64,000 nt of DNA from Cyclobacterium qasimii M12-11B (GTDB lineage Bacteria; Bacteroidota; Bacteroidia; Cytophagales; Cyclobacteriaceae), in assembly GCF_000427295.1 (NCBI RefSeq), contig NZ_ATNM01000064.1:1-64000 (forward strand), read 5' to 3'. A program made the position numbers and the translations under genes. Below, in pieces: positions 9,322 to 17,726 of the stretch. Numbering within the stretch: position 1 is the first letter of the stretch; each line of letters starts with the position of its first letter. The notes beneath the pieces are model-generated. The model was not told where the DNA came from and did not search any database. It worked only from the letters and a program-made list of their open reading frames with translations.

Positions 9322-10731
9322 TCAAGTTTTCCAAGGGCCAGTTATGGCCACAGTTATTCCAGGTCCCTGAATATTCACGAAATAGGTTTTTCCAGAGGGT
9401 GAAAATACGCCACCAGCTAATTCGGATTCAAAACCTACATTCTCAGCAAGATGGTACAACTCCCCTTTTGGCGTTACTCCCACAAGGAATGGATGCTTGT
9501 GATCCTCACACAAAATCACATCGCCCCATGGAGCAACAGCAAGGTTGTCACAACTTTTTAATATTTCTCTGTCAATTGACTCCACAAAAAGGGTCAACTC
9601 TCCAGGATTATTCTTTTCTTCAGGTTTACCCTCATTCACACTTGGAGTATAACGAAACACCTGTCCTGCTCCTATCTTGCCTCCATTGGTACAAGCAAAA
9701 TAAACTTCCTTGTTACCATACCAAATTCCTTCACCTCTAGCAAATACAGCTGCCCCTTTGTCAAAACCTTGAAATCTCAAGTCATCCTCTGGACTATCTA
9801 CATTTTCAATGTCTATCCAGGTTACTTTATGGCTTTTCATCAATGGAAACTCAGGTCCTTCACTGTCTTCCCAATTTCTGGTGTCCCTGCTTTTTTCTCC
9901 CAAAATAACAAGTGCCTGTAATTTCCCTCCTTTGTGTAATTTACCTGGGGTATTAGGAATGTACCGGTAAAAAATACCATCTCCCCTGTCCTCTGTAAGG
10001 TACACCACTCCTGATGCGGGGTCAACTGCTACTGCTTCATGATTGAATCTACCCATGGCTTTGATAGGTAGTGGCTTTGCTATTTCAATTTTCTCCGTAG
10101 CTGGCACCTCAAATACATAGCCATGGTCTTTCTCAAGACGCCCTTCATATCCGCCCTTTTTCAAGGTACTTTCTTCACAGGTCAACCAACTACCCCAAGG
10201 CGTAATGCCACCGGCACAGTTTCTGACAGTTCCAGCCAGGCTAATGAATTGCTTTTCCAAAACGCCTGTGTCTTCGTTATAAACAAAGGTAGACGTTCCA
10301 CCAAGGCATGGTAACAATCCTTTCCCGAAATCATAAAAATCCTTAGAGGCAAGCTTATCAAGCAATTCATTGTTTTTTCCAAAGCCGGAGTTTTCTAACG
10401 AATCCGGGCTAAGCTCATGGTTACGGACTACTATCGTCCTTCCATTCTTACCTTGAAAAGCGCCCATTCCATCTGAGGCTCCGGGTAAATAAAACCCATC
10501 GTCCATCTTATCTCCTTTTTTAGTAAGCAGTTTATAAGAAAACCCTTCAGGCAAATTTAATATCCCTGCTGGATCTTTTTTGAGTGGGCCATATCCTAGA
10601 ACCGCTGGAGCCATTGTGCGACCTAAGGCTTTTCCAGGATTAATTAATTGATAAAGCCCCATAAAGCCAAGTGTGGCCATTCCTGAGGTCTTTATAAAAC
10701 TTCTTCGAGTGTCTTTGTTGGATGAATTCAT
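9322..10731 (-). CDS. PhoX-like (DUF839) protein with Tat signal
   Basis: This 469-residue protein starts with a twin-arginine signal (RRSFIKTSG at residues 9-17, then a hydrophobic stretch), so it is probably folded with its cofactor in the cytoplasm and exported by Tat. The body matches the DUF839/PhoX family: GRFNHEAVAVDPASGVVYLTEDRGDGIFYRYIP, an internal WGSWLTCEES segment and a C-terminal APWGDVILCEDH segment are characteristic. PhoX enzymes are Ca/Fe-dependent periplasmic phosphatases that release phosphate from organic esters. Many family members in Bacteroidota have not been tested, so activity is inferred. It stands alone with its own terminator; no pho box was identified. Confidence 0.85.
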   Translation of the reverse strand: MNSSNKDTRRSFIKTSGMATLGFMGLYQLINPGKALGRTMAPAVLGYGPLKKDPAGILNLPEGFSYKLLTKKGDKMDDGFYLPGASDGMGAFQGKNGRTIVVRNHELSPDSLENSGFGKNNELLDKLASKDFYDFGKGLLPCLGGTSTFVYNEDTGVLEKQFISLAGTVRNCAGGITPWGSWLTCEESTLKKGGYEGRLEKDHGYVFEVPATEKIEIAKPLPIKAMGRFNHEAVAVDPASGVVYLTEDRGDGIFYRYIPNTPGKLHKGGKLQALVILGEKSRDTRNWEDSEGPEFPLMKSHKVTWIDIENVDSPEDDLRFQGFDKGAAVFARGEGIWYGNKEVYFACTNGGKIGAGQVFRYTPSVNEGKPEEKNNPGELTLFVESIDREILKSCDNLAVAPWGDVILCEDHKHPFLVGVTPKGELYHLAENVGFESELAGGVFSPSGKTYFVNIQGPGITVAITGPWKT

Positions 10732-11083
10732 ATCAGGTTTACAATTGATTACTACAAGCTATACGCTTAAATTCTAAATCATACCAAGTTTTTGATTAAG
10801 GATTCCTATTACCTTCAAAAACAGTAAGCAGTTTATTAAAAATCAAAACTAAATCCTAAACCTTATCCGTAAGCGGTTAGAAACTTGGATTATGCCTTAG
10901 GATTCGCTTTGATTTGTATAAATCAAAGCGAATCAATGGATTTGGTTACTGGATGGTAGCTACAGGGTACCAACAGCTTGATTTTTGCGTAATTTTAATT
11001 CATTACAAAACCTTAAATCCAAACTACATGTTAATTATATATTAATTCAAGGCTACCACATTCATAGTGTGCCAAGCTTCAGT
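10732..11083. other. Intergenic stretch with one perfect inverted repeat
   Basis: No gene is seen. The stretch should carry the promoter of the PhoX-like gene and holds the palindrome at 10901-10934 described separately. Confidence 0.5.
10901..10934. repeat. Perfect 15-bp inverted repeat with a 4-base loop
   Basis: GATTCGCTTTGATTT and AAATCAAAGCGAATC are exact reverse complements separated by GTAT. There is no T-run next to either arm, and the nearest gene ends are over 140 bases away on both sides, so it does not look like a normal terminator. It could be a protein-binding palindrome, a mobile-element relic or a structured RNA element. Confidence 0.7.
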
Positions 11084-11632
11084 TTAAAATCTTTCACAGT
11101 AATGTTGATTCTGAATACTTTCCACCATTGCACCTAGTGGCCAGATAAGAAAAAATAGCCAAGCAATCACTCCCATTACGGGAAAGTGATCCGATGGAAA
11201 ACAGTTGTAATAGGCTTCTGTAAGTAATCCGTATTTTTTCACCTCAAGTGAATCGCTGACAAAAATAGGATCAATTATCCTGTCATGGCTTTTTGTCAGG
11301 TCAAACCCATTGGTGCTTCCGTTGTTTGCATTAACAAAATCGGCCGCTTCATAGGTATCTTTCATACCCGGTGCAACTTTTTAGCAATTGATAAGCCTCA
11401 GTAGCTTGGTCGACATTAAAATCTCCCATTAAAAATACTGGCAATTTAGGGGTATTAATAGTTTTGATCTTGTCGAGAATCAGTGGCGCACTTTTGTTTC
11501 ATGCTTCTACACCGCGATGATCAAAATATGTATGAAAACATAAAAACTTTTCCCGGATCCTATTTCAAGCATTTTGGCCCAAGTAAAAATCCTAGGCAAA
11601 GCTGCGCCCCAACTTTTATTTAGAATCGATTT
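11084..11632 (-). pseudogene. Decayed endonuclease/exonuclease/phosphatase-family gene
   Basis: Pieces of one protein can be read in order from right to left: NKSWGAALPRIFTWAKM, then HFDHRGVEA, then KLPVFLMGDFNVDQATEAYQLL, and finally a 93-residue open frame from 11365 (MKDTYEAAD ... CFPSDHFPVMGVIAW). GDFN and SDHFPV are hallmark metal and phosphate-binding motifs of the EEP fold. At least two frameshifts (near 11535 and 11386) and one in-frame TGA after GVEA interrupt it, and the first part of the domain is missing on the right. The remnant covers about two thirds of the family's usual length of about 280 residues. This looks truly dead, unlike the single-base lesions elsewhere in the window. 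Confidence 0.8.
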
Positions 11633-11640
11633 AAATCAAA

Positions 11641-11668
11641 CAATGCCCAAGAAAGATCCTGGGCATTG
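11641..11668 (-). terminator. Intrinsic terminator after the 37-residue gene
   Basis: A 9-bp stem (CAATGCCCA / TGGGCATTG) with a 10-base loop lies 22 bases past the stop of the small minus-strand gene, followed on that strand by TTTGATTT. Its position supports the small gene being real. Confidence 0.7.
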
Positions 11669-11690
11669 TCCTACAAATTAATTGTTAATT

Positions 11691-11804
11691 CTATCCGTTG
11701 CGCTTCTTGTCCAACTCTTTGGCTTTCTTATCCGCCCTCTTTTCCATCAGGCTTTTTCCTGCTTTCTTTTTTGGGTCCTTTTTTTCTCCTTTGTCTTTGC
11801 TCAT
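11691..11804 (-). CDS. Small lysine-rich protein, 37 residues
   Basis: An ATG at 11804 opens a 37-codon frame ending with TAG at 11691. The protein starts MSKDKGEKKDPKKKAG and continues KSLMEKRADKKAKELDKK. It is very basic, with no hydrophobic core, membrane segment or cysteine. Similar very short KSLxEKRAxKKAK proteins occur in Bacteroidota as far as I recall, with no known function; binding to nucleic acid or ribosomes is a guess from charge alone. A dedicated hairpin terminator follows at once. The opposite strand has a longer open frame here, but its low-complexity content reads as the complement of lysine codons. Confidence 0.65.
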   Translation of the reverse strand: MSKDKGEKKDPKKKAGKSLMEKRADKKAKELDKKRNG

Positions 11805-12124
11805 TTTAATAGTCTTTGTTGAAAATTTACCAAGTTTTTTTGACAAAAACAAAGCAAAGACCTTTTCTCAATCAATATTTTTTTCACTGGAAGTCTTCTA
11901 TATAAAAACCATGGAGGCATTTATATAACCACAAATATTTCAGCCACTTACATGAAAATTACTTCCAGAGTATCAAACTCAAAAGTAAAATCACCCTTAT
12001 TGGCTAGAAGCAGTCACCATTTACAATGTGCCAACTTTTAAATATATAGTACAAAATCTCTGCAAAATCATTAAACTTTGGCTTACCAGCCTAAGCAATT
12101 ACCTTTGTCATTCAATCCACTATT
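11805..12124. other. Intergenic stretch between divergent genes
   Basis: About 320 AT-rich bases separate the 37-residue gene (leftward) from the membrane protein gene at 12125 (rightward). It must hold both promoters. No gene, repeat or RNA was recognised. Confidence 0.5.
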
Positions 12125-13240
12125 ATGAATCAAATCTCTGATGAAAAAAAGGCAGCCTTAATTTCAGCCATTGACCAATCTGAGAATCCTTTTGTCATTG
12201 CCCAAATAGAAGCTCTTTTGAAAAGAGAGCAGTTACTAACCCCTATAGGTGTGCTTTCCAAGGATTACCCGCTTGTGCTCCAGGTTCAATCAACAAGGGA
12301 TATTTCTTTACAAACAAATCTTTCGATTAAGGCGGTGAATGCCCTCAGCAGGTACCAGGAATTAATCGTTTGGCCAAAATTTCTTGTTTCGCTGACCATG
12401 CTATTTATTTCAGCAGCCATCATTAATAATTTCTCCTATGATGAAGGCCATTTACAGTACTCAGCTTTCATTTCCAGCCTGGCTGTTATTTACGGCATAT
12501 TATGGGTGCTTTTCTTAATGGATGCATTACTCGTTGCACGTCTGGCACATACAAGCAAAGTCAGAATAGCCCAAAGTTCATTTGTTAGAAAAATATTGTC
12601 TTTGATTTTTCCTCCCATGGCAATCGGGCAACGCCACCTACTTGAACCGGAAAAGATATGGTTGCCTTTTTATGGATGGTCAAAGTGCAATGAAGGCCTT
12701 TTCAATCACCTGAAAAAGCAATTTTCTATTCCCATGATAGTAATTGCCCTTTTAATAATCCCCGTACTGTTGATAGAATGGCAGTTTTATGAAGAAGTAG
12801 AAACCTTTTTAAACACAGACTTATCCTTGGTACTTGGATTAGTTCAGGGTTTTATCTGGCTTGCCTTTACTTTTGAATTCCTCCTTCTGATCGCTATTAC
12901 CGATGATGAATTCACCTACATCAAAAAAAACTGGATAGATCTACTTATCATTCTCCTGCCTTTTGTTTCTTTTGTCAGGTCACTAAGACTGGTAAAAGTG
13001 GCCAGGTTATCCCAATTGTCACGTGGGTATAAGTTACGGGCATTGTTGATGAAAGCACGTGAAGGATTTATATTTGCCAGCTTCTTTTACCGATTGATGG
13101 CTGTGAAACCAGATTACCAACTTAAGAAGTTGATGAAAAAACTGAATGAGAATCAAAAGGAACGGGAAATAATCGAAGAAGACCTTGCGAAATTATCCGA
13201 TTGGCTACTTAAAAAGGAGGCCAAGGAAAAAGTCCAATAA
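12125..13240 (+). CDS. Membrane protein with voltage-sensor-like helix, no pore seen
   Basis: This 371-residue protein is not a family I can name. It has a soluble N-terminal part of about 80 residues, then hydrophobic segments at about 84-101, 113-137, 199-216 and 231-258, and a further one from 270. That last region reads DLLIILLPFVSFVRSLRLVKVARL, with R285, R288, K291 and R294 at every third position, the hallmark spacing of the S4 helix in voltage-gated channels; the preceding NWIDLLIIL resembles an S3 helix. The C-terminal 40 residues are highly charged and probably form a coiled coil. No selectivity-filter motif such as TVGYG was found. It stands alone. A voltage- or charge-sensing role is inference. 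Confidence 0.6.
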   Translation: MNQISDEKKAALISAIDQSENPFVIAQIEALLKREQLLTPIGVLSKDYPLVLQVQSTRDISLQTNLSIKAVNALSRYQELIVWPKFLVSLTMLFISAAIINNFSYDEGHLQYSAFISSLAVIYGILWVLFLMDALLVARLAHTSKVRIAQSSFVRKILSLIFPPMAIGQRHLLEPEKIWLPFYGWSKCNEGLFNHLKKQFSIPMIVIALLIIPVLLIEWQFYEEVETFLNTDLSLVLGLVQGFIWLAFTFEFLLLIAITDDEFTYIKKNWIDLLIILLPFVSFVRSLRLVKVARLSQLSRGYKLRALLMKAREGFIFASFFYRLMAVKPDYQLKKLMKKLNENQKEREIIEEDLAKLSDWLLKKEAKEKVQ

Positions 13241-13559
13241 ACTCAAAATACACATACAATAATAAGAACGCCACCTTTATAGATTAAGAATTTTAATCGC
13301 CTGATTTAGGGCGTATTACCTATAAAAAAACCATTCCCCAAGTTTCATTAGGTAAAACAATATGGTCCATAAGCGTTAACCGAAAATTAGGGAAATAAAG
13401 CAAAGTTTCTCTAGCGGCATTTTGTCATTCCCCCTAGTAATACTTGGTTAAGCACCGACAATAATAGGCTTATTAAAGCTACTTATTTATATCATCGAAT
13501 CCGCTTTAAACTAATTTTAAGTATATTGAGGGGAATATTTGATCACTTAATTTTGTCTA
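13241..13559. other. Intergenic stretch; possible promoter at its right end
   Basis: No gene is visible. At 13526-13528 and 13548-13555 the sequence TTG, 19 bases, then TAATTTTG matches the Bacteroidota promoter form TTTG-N19-TAnnTTTG. It lies so close to the start at 13560 that the transcript would be nearly leaderless, so either the match is accidental or translation starts unusually close to the 5' end. Confidence 0.35.
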
Positions 13560-14492
13560 ATGATGCTTAAATCTATCCTCGGATTTCTCCTATGGGGAAT
13601 GCTGACCACAAACCTTATCGCCCAAGAAACTTATGATATTCCACCTTCCGCAAAAAAGATTCTTTTTCTCGGCAATAGCATTACTTATGCGGGGCAATAT
13701 GTAGACTATGTTGAGGCATACCTTAGGCTATCCCACCCTGATAGAGACTGGGACTTTATCAATGTAGGCTTACCTAGTGAAACGGTTTCTGGACTTTCTG
13801 AAGAAGGCCATGCTGGCGGCAAATTCCCCAGACCTGACTTGCACGAAAGATTAGATAGGATATTGGATGAAATAAAACCAGATCTTATTTTCTCCAATTA
13901 TGGAATGAACGATGGTATTTATCTTCCATTTGATGAGGAACGATTTGAGGCGTATAAACAGGGGCAGAGAAAATTACATCAAAAAGCTTTGGCCATAGGT
14001 GCTAAAATAATACACAGTACTCCTCCTGTTTATGACGAAAACAAAGGAGCCGCTTACGCCAATGTTCTAGACATCTATTCCTCCTGGCTGGTAAGCCAGC
14101 GATATACTGAAAAATGGGAAGTAATTGACTTGCATTGGCCGATGCGCAAATACCAAGAAGACAAAAGACAAAATGACCCTTCTTTTGAATTGGCAAAAGA
14201 TGGCGTTCATCCCGCTGACCTGGGGCATTGGCTCATGGCAAGAAGCGTACTCCTGGGAATTGGTGAGGTGAAAAACCTGACTGAAGACAACCCTCAAGTG
14301 GTTTTTAGTAGTTGGAATCAAGGCTTAGAAGTCCTTGCGCTTGTTAAAGAAAGACAATCCATCACAAAAGACGCCCTACTAAACCTAATCGGTCATAAAA
14401 GGCCAGGCATGAAAAAAGGGCTCCCATGGGAAGAAGCGAGTATAAAAAGAGCCGCTATTTTAGATAAAATCAACGCTCTTATTAGAAAATAA
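13560..14492 (+). CDS. Secreted SGNH/GDSL-type hydrolase
   Basis: The protein has 310 residues and a signal peptide ending near residue 22 (LLWGMLTTNLIAQ). The SGNH catalytic blocks are present: LGNSIT with the nucleophile serine at 40, a glycine near 70, YGMND with asparagine 117, and KDGVHP with aspartate 214 and histidine 217. Such enzymes remove acyl groups, often acetyl esters, from sugars or lipids. Export implies action in the periplasm or outside. Neighbours give no hint of the substrate. Two ATG codons in a row open the frame; the first is used here. Confidence 0.88.
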   Translation: MMLKSILGFLLWGMLTTNLIAQETYDIPPSAKKILFLGNSITYAGQYVDYVEAYLRLSHPDRDWDFINVGLPSETVSGLSEEGHAGGKFPRPDLHERLDRILDEIKPDLIFSNYGMNDGIYLPFDEERFEAYKQGQRKLHQKALAIGAKIIHSTPPVYDENKGAAYANVLDIYSSWLVSQRYTEKWEVIDLHWPMRKYQEDKRQNDPSFELAKDGVHPADLGHWLMARSVLLGIGEVKNLTEDNPQVVFSSWNQGLEVLALVKERQSITKDALLNLIGHKRPGMKKGLPWEEASIKRAAILDKINALIRK

Positions 14493-14511
14493 GAGCGAAA
14501 TAACGGCTCTT
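14474..14511. terminator. Overlapping hairpins at a convergent gene junction
   Basis: The end of the hydrolase gene holds CGCTCTTATT, AGAA, AATAAGAGCG, a perfect 10-bp stem spanning the stop codon. The right arm can also pair with the GCTCTT at 14506-14511. The two folds are mutually exclusive. Placed between convergent genes (hydrolase and selD), it probably terminates one or both, though there is no long T-run. Confidence 0.5.
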
Positions 14512-14530
14512 CTTAATGGATCATAATTTC

Positions 14531-15571
14531 TTAATTAATATATATGATTTTATCCTTCTTCGGGATAATTTCACCGAAGGAGACCAAGCTATAGCCTTCT
14601 TCTTTCATTTTTCTTTCAAATAAATCTGTTTTATTAGGGTCCACGGCCATCAATAACCCACCACTTGTTTGTGGATCTGCTAATATTAGTTTATCCCTGT
14701 CCGAGGTTATAACTATGCCATTACCGTAGCTATCCCAGTTTCTATGTGTTCCACCTGGGATACAGTCTAAGTCGATGTACTTTTGTACAAAGCCAAAACA
14801 TGGGATTTTATCCAGCTCAAGTTGCGCTGAAAATGAAGCCCCCTTGCACATTTCGGTCAGGTGTCCTCCTAAGCCAAAGCCTGTAACATCTGTCATCGCA
14901 TGAACTTCTGACCAGCCTGCTGCCAATGCACCAATGTCATTTAGCTTAAGCATTGATGTTTTAGCCAGAAGGACATCCGCTTTGTCTGCCAGTTCCTTTT
15001 TCTCGGCGGTGGTTACCATCCCAACCCCAATTGGTTTGGTCAAGTACAAACGATCTCCTACTTTTGCGGTACTGTTTCTTTTAACCTGGTTGACAGCTAT
15101 ACTCCCTGTCACAGCCAAACCAAAGATAGGCTCTGGCGCATCTATACTATGGCCTCCTGCTAATGGAATACCTGCTTTATGGCATACTGACCTTCCTCCC
15201 TCCAAAACCTTACTAGCCACCGCCGCAGGCAATTTGGAAATAGGCCAGCCCAAAATAGCAATGGCCATTAACGGTTTGGCGCCCATCGCATATATATCAC
15301 TTAAAGCATTGGTAGCTGCTATGGCTCCAAAGTCAAAAGGATCATCCACTATTGGCATGAAGAAGTCTGTAGTGCTTACGATGGCTGTTTCACCATCTAA
15401 ACTGATTACTGCTGCATCGTCACTTTCCTCATTCCCTACCAGTAGATTAGGGAAACTTACTTTCCCTGAATCCTCACTTTGGAGGATCTCACTTAAAACT
15501 GCTGGAGATATTTTACATCCACAGCCTGCGCCATGACTGTACTTGGTGAGTTTTATTTCCTGATTTTCCAT
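14531..15571 (-). CDS. selD: Selenide, water dikinase (selenophosphate synthetase)
   Basis: SelD uses ATP to turn selenide into selenophosphate, the selenium donor for selenocysteine and 2-selenouridine. The 346 residues begin with the classic segment [13 protein letters not shown], giving Cys17 and Cys19, so this is the cysteine form with no UGA codon. Mg-ATP residues follow in DDAAVI and in [17 protein letters not shown], and the C-terminal segment DPQTSGGLL is typical. The neighbour mnmH ends 14 bases upstream on the same strand; the pair explains the need for selenophosphate without any selenocysteine machinery nearby. Confidence 0.97.
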   Translation of the reverse strand: MENQEIKLTKYSHGAGCGCKISPAVLSEILQSEDSGKVSFPNLLVGNEESDDAAVISLDGETAIVSTTDFFMPIVDDPFDFGAIAATNALSDIYAMGAKPLMAIAILGWPISKLPAAVASKVLEGGRSVCHKAGIPLAGGHSIDAPEPIFGLAVTGSIAVNQVKRNSTAKVGDRLYLTKPIGVGMVTTAEKKELADKADVLLAKTSMLKLNDIGALAAGWSEVHAMTDVTGFGLGGHLTEMCKGASFSAQLELDKIPCFGFVQKYIDLDCIPGGTHRNWDSYGNGIVITSDRDKLILADPQTSGGLLMAVDPNKTDLFERKMKEEGYSLVSFGEIIPKKDKIIYIN

Positions 15572-15585
15572 ATATTTATTCTACA

Positions 15586-16587
15586 TTAATAAGGGAAGCA
15601 GCTACCTCCGATAGGTTCTTTAAACTCATAGGGATTTCCCGTACGATGGTTTTTAGATTTTTTATTAAGCCCTTTGCCATAAGCTTTGTCGTAATAACCT
15701 AAAATAATGCTTGCTGCTTGGCTCATCTCTCCATTTTCAATATGACCAATGGCAAGTTCGCAGTTCTCCTTACCCAATTTTTTAGCAATATCATGGGTAG
15801 ATTGTATCAATTTATCTTTAGGTAAACTCCCATAACCCTTAACCAATACTTCAAGTCTTTGTTCTTTTGGCACAACTATATGGAAGCGAGGAGATTCTTG
15901 CATTAGTTGGTACAATGGGGCTATAAGGTGTGCTTTTCCTATTATGAATGACTCATCTTCCAACCAAATGGGTTGTTCAAGAGAGAAACTAAGGAATTTC
16001 TCCAAAATATCATTTTGAAATTGTTCAGAAGTTGGCTGCATCTCCTCCATGTGACTTCCAAAGGCTGAGCCCTGATGATGCGCCAACCCTTCGAGATCTA
16101 CAATCTGAGCACCATTTTTCTCCATTTCCTGAAGTAGGCGGGTTTTCATAGATCCAGTTGTCCCTGCAACAATTTTAAGTTTCAGTGGCTGGTCAAAAAA
16201 GGAAAGCAAATAGTTCCTGTAGGACTTGTATCCACCTTTCAAAACATGGATATCAAAACCATAAAGTTCGAGCAACCAGGCAAGACTTGAGGACCGCATA
16301 CCTCCTCTCCAACAATGGATGAGCAACTTTTTGGAACCTAAGGATTCCGCAATTTCAATAAAGTCCACCAGTTTTGGACCGATCAATTTTAGACCAGCTT
16401 TAATTGCCTTCTCTCTACCTTCTTCTTTGTAAATGGTGCCAATTATAGCCCTTTGATCATTGTTAAACAATGGTAAATTTATTGCGCCGGGCATATGACC
16501 TGATTCGTACTCTCCAGGAGAACGTGTATCCAAAACAGGAAATTCATTCTTATTTTTTAAAAATTGATCAATTTCAATTACATGCAT
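15586..16587 (-). CDS. mnmH: tRNA 2-selenouridine synthase
   Basis: MnmH (SelU, YbbB) replaces sulfur by selenium in the wobble uridine of tRNAs for Lys, Glu and Gln, through geranylated 2-thiouridine. The N-terminal rhodanese domain carries the catalytic cysteine in HCWRGGMRSS (Cys92). The P-loop GTTGSMKT at 142-149 opens the C-terminal ATP-like domain that binds the prenyl donor. At 333 residues it is slightly shorter than the E. coli enzyme (about 364). It is the first gene of a two-gene operon with selD. Confidence 0.95.
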   Translation of the reverse strand: MHVIEIDQFLKNKNEFPVLDTRSPGEYESGHMPGAINLPLFNNDQRAIIGTIYKEEGREKAIKAGLKLIGPKLVDFIEIAESLGSKKLLIHCWRGGMRSSSLAWLLELYGFDIHVLKGGYKSYRNYLLSFFDQPLKLKIVAGTTGSMKTRLLQEMEKNGAQIVDLEGLAHHQGSAFGSHMEEMQPTSEQFQNDILEKFLSFSLEQPIWLEDESFIIGKAHLIAPLYQLMQESPRFHIVVPKEQRLEVLVKGYGSLPKDKLIQSTHDIAKKLGKENCELAIGHIENGEMSQAASIILGYYDKAYGKGLNKKSKNHRTGNPYEFKEPIGGSCFPY

Positions 16588-16758
16588 AAGAAGCGGGCCA
16601 TTATATCAGGGCAATATTGCGATTTTTCAGTTTGTCTAAACCAAGGTAAGTATCAATAACCACTTAATAAACAGACACAAATGGATTTTCTTTACTTAGG
16701 TCAAGTTAACAATAAAAGTGCAGAATACGCAAAATGAATCCATTCTGCTAAAACCAAA

Positions 16759-16784
16759 AAACCGGTTGTTTTCACAACCGGTTT
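16759..16784 (-). terminator. Intrinsic terminator of the ATP synthase operon
   Basis: A perfect 11-bp stem (AAACCGGTTGT / ACAACCGGTTT) with a TTTC loop lies 24 bases past the atpG stop. On the minus strand it is followed by TTTTGGTTTT. Confidence 0.85.
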
Positions 16785-16808
16785 CATTTAATAAAAGTTT
16801 ATTTTTTA

Positions 16809-17681
16809 CTATTTACCTTCTAAGGCATTCGCACCAGCAACGATTTCTAAAATCTCGTTGGTAATGGCTGCTTGCCTTGTTCTATTGTAAACTAGTTTTA
16901 AATCTTTCAATAGATCTCCAGCATTGTCAGTCGCCTTACTCATCGCTGTCATTCTGGCGCCATGCTCTGAAGCATTACTGTCCAAAATGGCTTTGTAAAA
17001 TTGTATTTTCAAAGAATTAGGCACTAGCTCCTCAATGATATAATCTCTGGAAGGTTCCACGATATAATCTTGTTGAGCCTTGTTTTCCTCTCCGTCTGCA
17101 TCCAGTTTGCTTATTGGAAGAAACTGTTCTTTAACAACAACTTGAGTAGCTACATTTTTAAACTGGTTGTATACCAGAATCACCTGATCAAATTCTCCAC
17201 CAACGAAGGACTCCATCACAAACTCAGCAGCCTCTTTTATTGGTTGGAAAGCAATTTTTTCAAACAATCCAGCGTAGTCAGAAACCAATGGAAAGTTTTG
17301 CTTCTTAAAGAAGTCCATTGCCTTTTTCCCTACAGGCATTACCGTGATTTTCTTATCCGGATTTTCTAAGAAAACTGCATTAGTTGCTTTAATAACATTA
17401 GAATTAAAAGCACCACACAGGCCTTTATCGGATGTAATAGGAATAACCAGTAAGTTGCTTACACTACGTTCCTGAGCATACACGATATCTGCTACTCCTT
17501 CTGCTCCTGAAGAAATATTATTTAGGATGGAAGTCAGTTTTTGAGAATAGGGTCTCATCTGCACAATTTTCTCTTGTGCCCTTCTCAATTTAGCAGCAGC
17601 CACCATTTTCATGGCTTTGGTAATCTGCTGGGTAGAGCTTACCGAATTGATCCTTTCTTTTACTTCCTTTAGATTCGCCAT
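16809..17681 (-). CDS. atpG: ATP synthase gamma subunit
   Basis: This is the rotating central stalk of F1. The N-terminal helix (MANLKEVKERINSVSSTQQITKAMKMVAAAKLRRAQ) and the C-terminal helix (ASEHGARMTAMSKATDNAGDLLKDLKLVYNRTRQAAITNEILEI) form the conserved coiled coil; the middle is the Rossmann-like part. The length of 290 is normal. It is the last gene of the operon and is followed by the terminator at 16759-16784. The usual next genes, atpD and atpC, are absent. Confidence 0.97.
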   Translation of the reverse strand: MANLKEVKERINSVSSTQQITKAMKMVAAAKLRRAQEKIVQMRPYSQKLTSILNNISSGAEGVADIVYAQERSVSNLLVIPITSDKGLCGAFNSNVIKATNAVFLENPDKKITVMPVGKKAMDFFKKQNFPLVSDYAGLFEKIAFQPIKEAAEFVMESFVGGEFDQVILVYNQFKNVATQVVVKEQFLPISKLDADGEENKAQQDYIVEPSRDYIIEELVPNSLKIQFYKAILDSNASEHGARMTAMSKATDNAGDLLKDLKLVYNRTRQAAITNEILEIVAGANALEGK

Positions 17682-17726
17682 AATTATTCTATATCCTTCT
17701 TATATACTATTTAAGACCAGTGCTAA

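Noticed and set aside
11698-11928. Open frame of 76 codons on the plus strand (MRFLSNSLAFLSALF...).
   Set aside because: It is the complement of the lysine-rich 37-residue gene on the minus strand. The Phe/Leu/Ser content is what complementary lysine codons give, and the minus-strand gene has a terminator.
14934-15536. A 200-codon open frame on the plus strand opposite selD.
   Set aside because: selD is clearly intact on the minus strand with all motifs. The plus-strand frame has no recognisable domain and is a codon-usage shadow.
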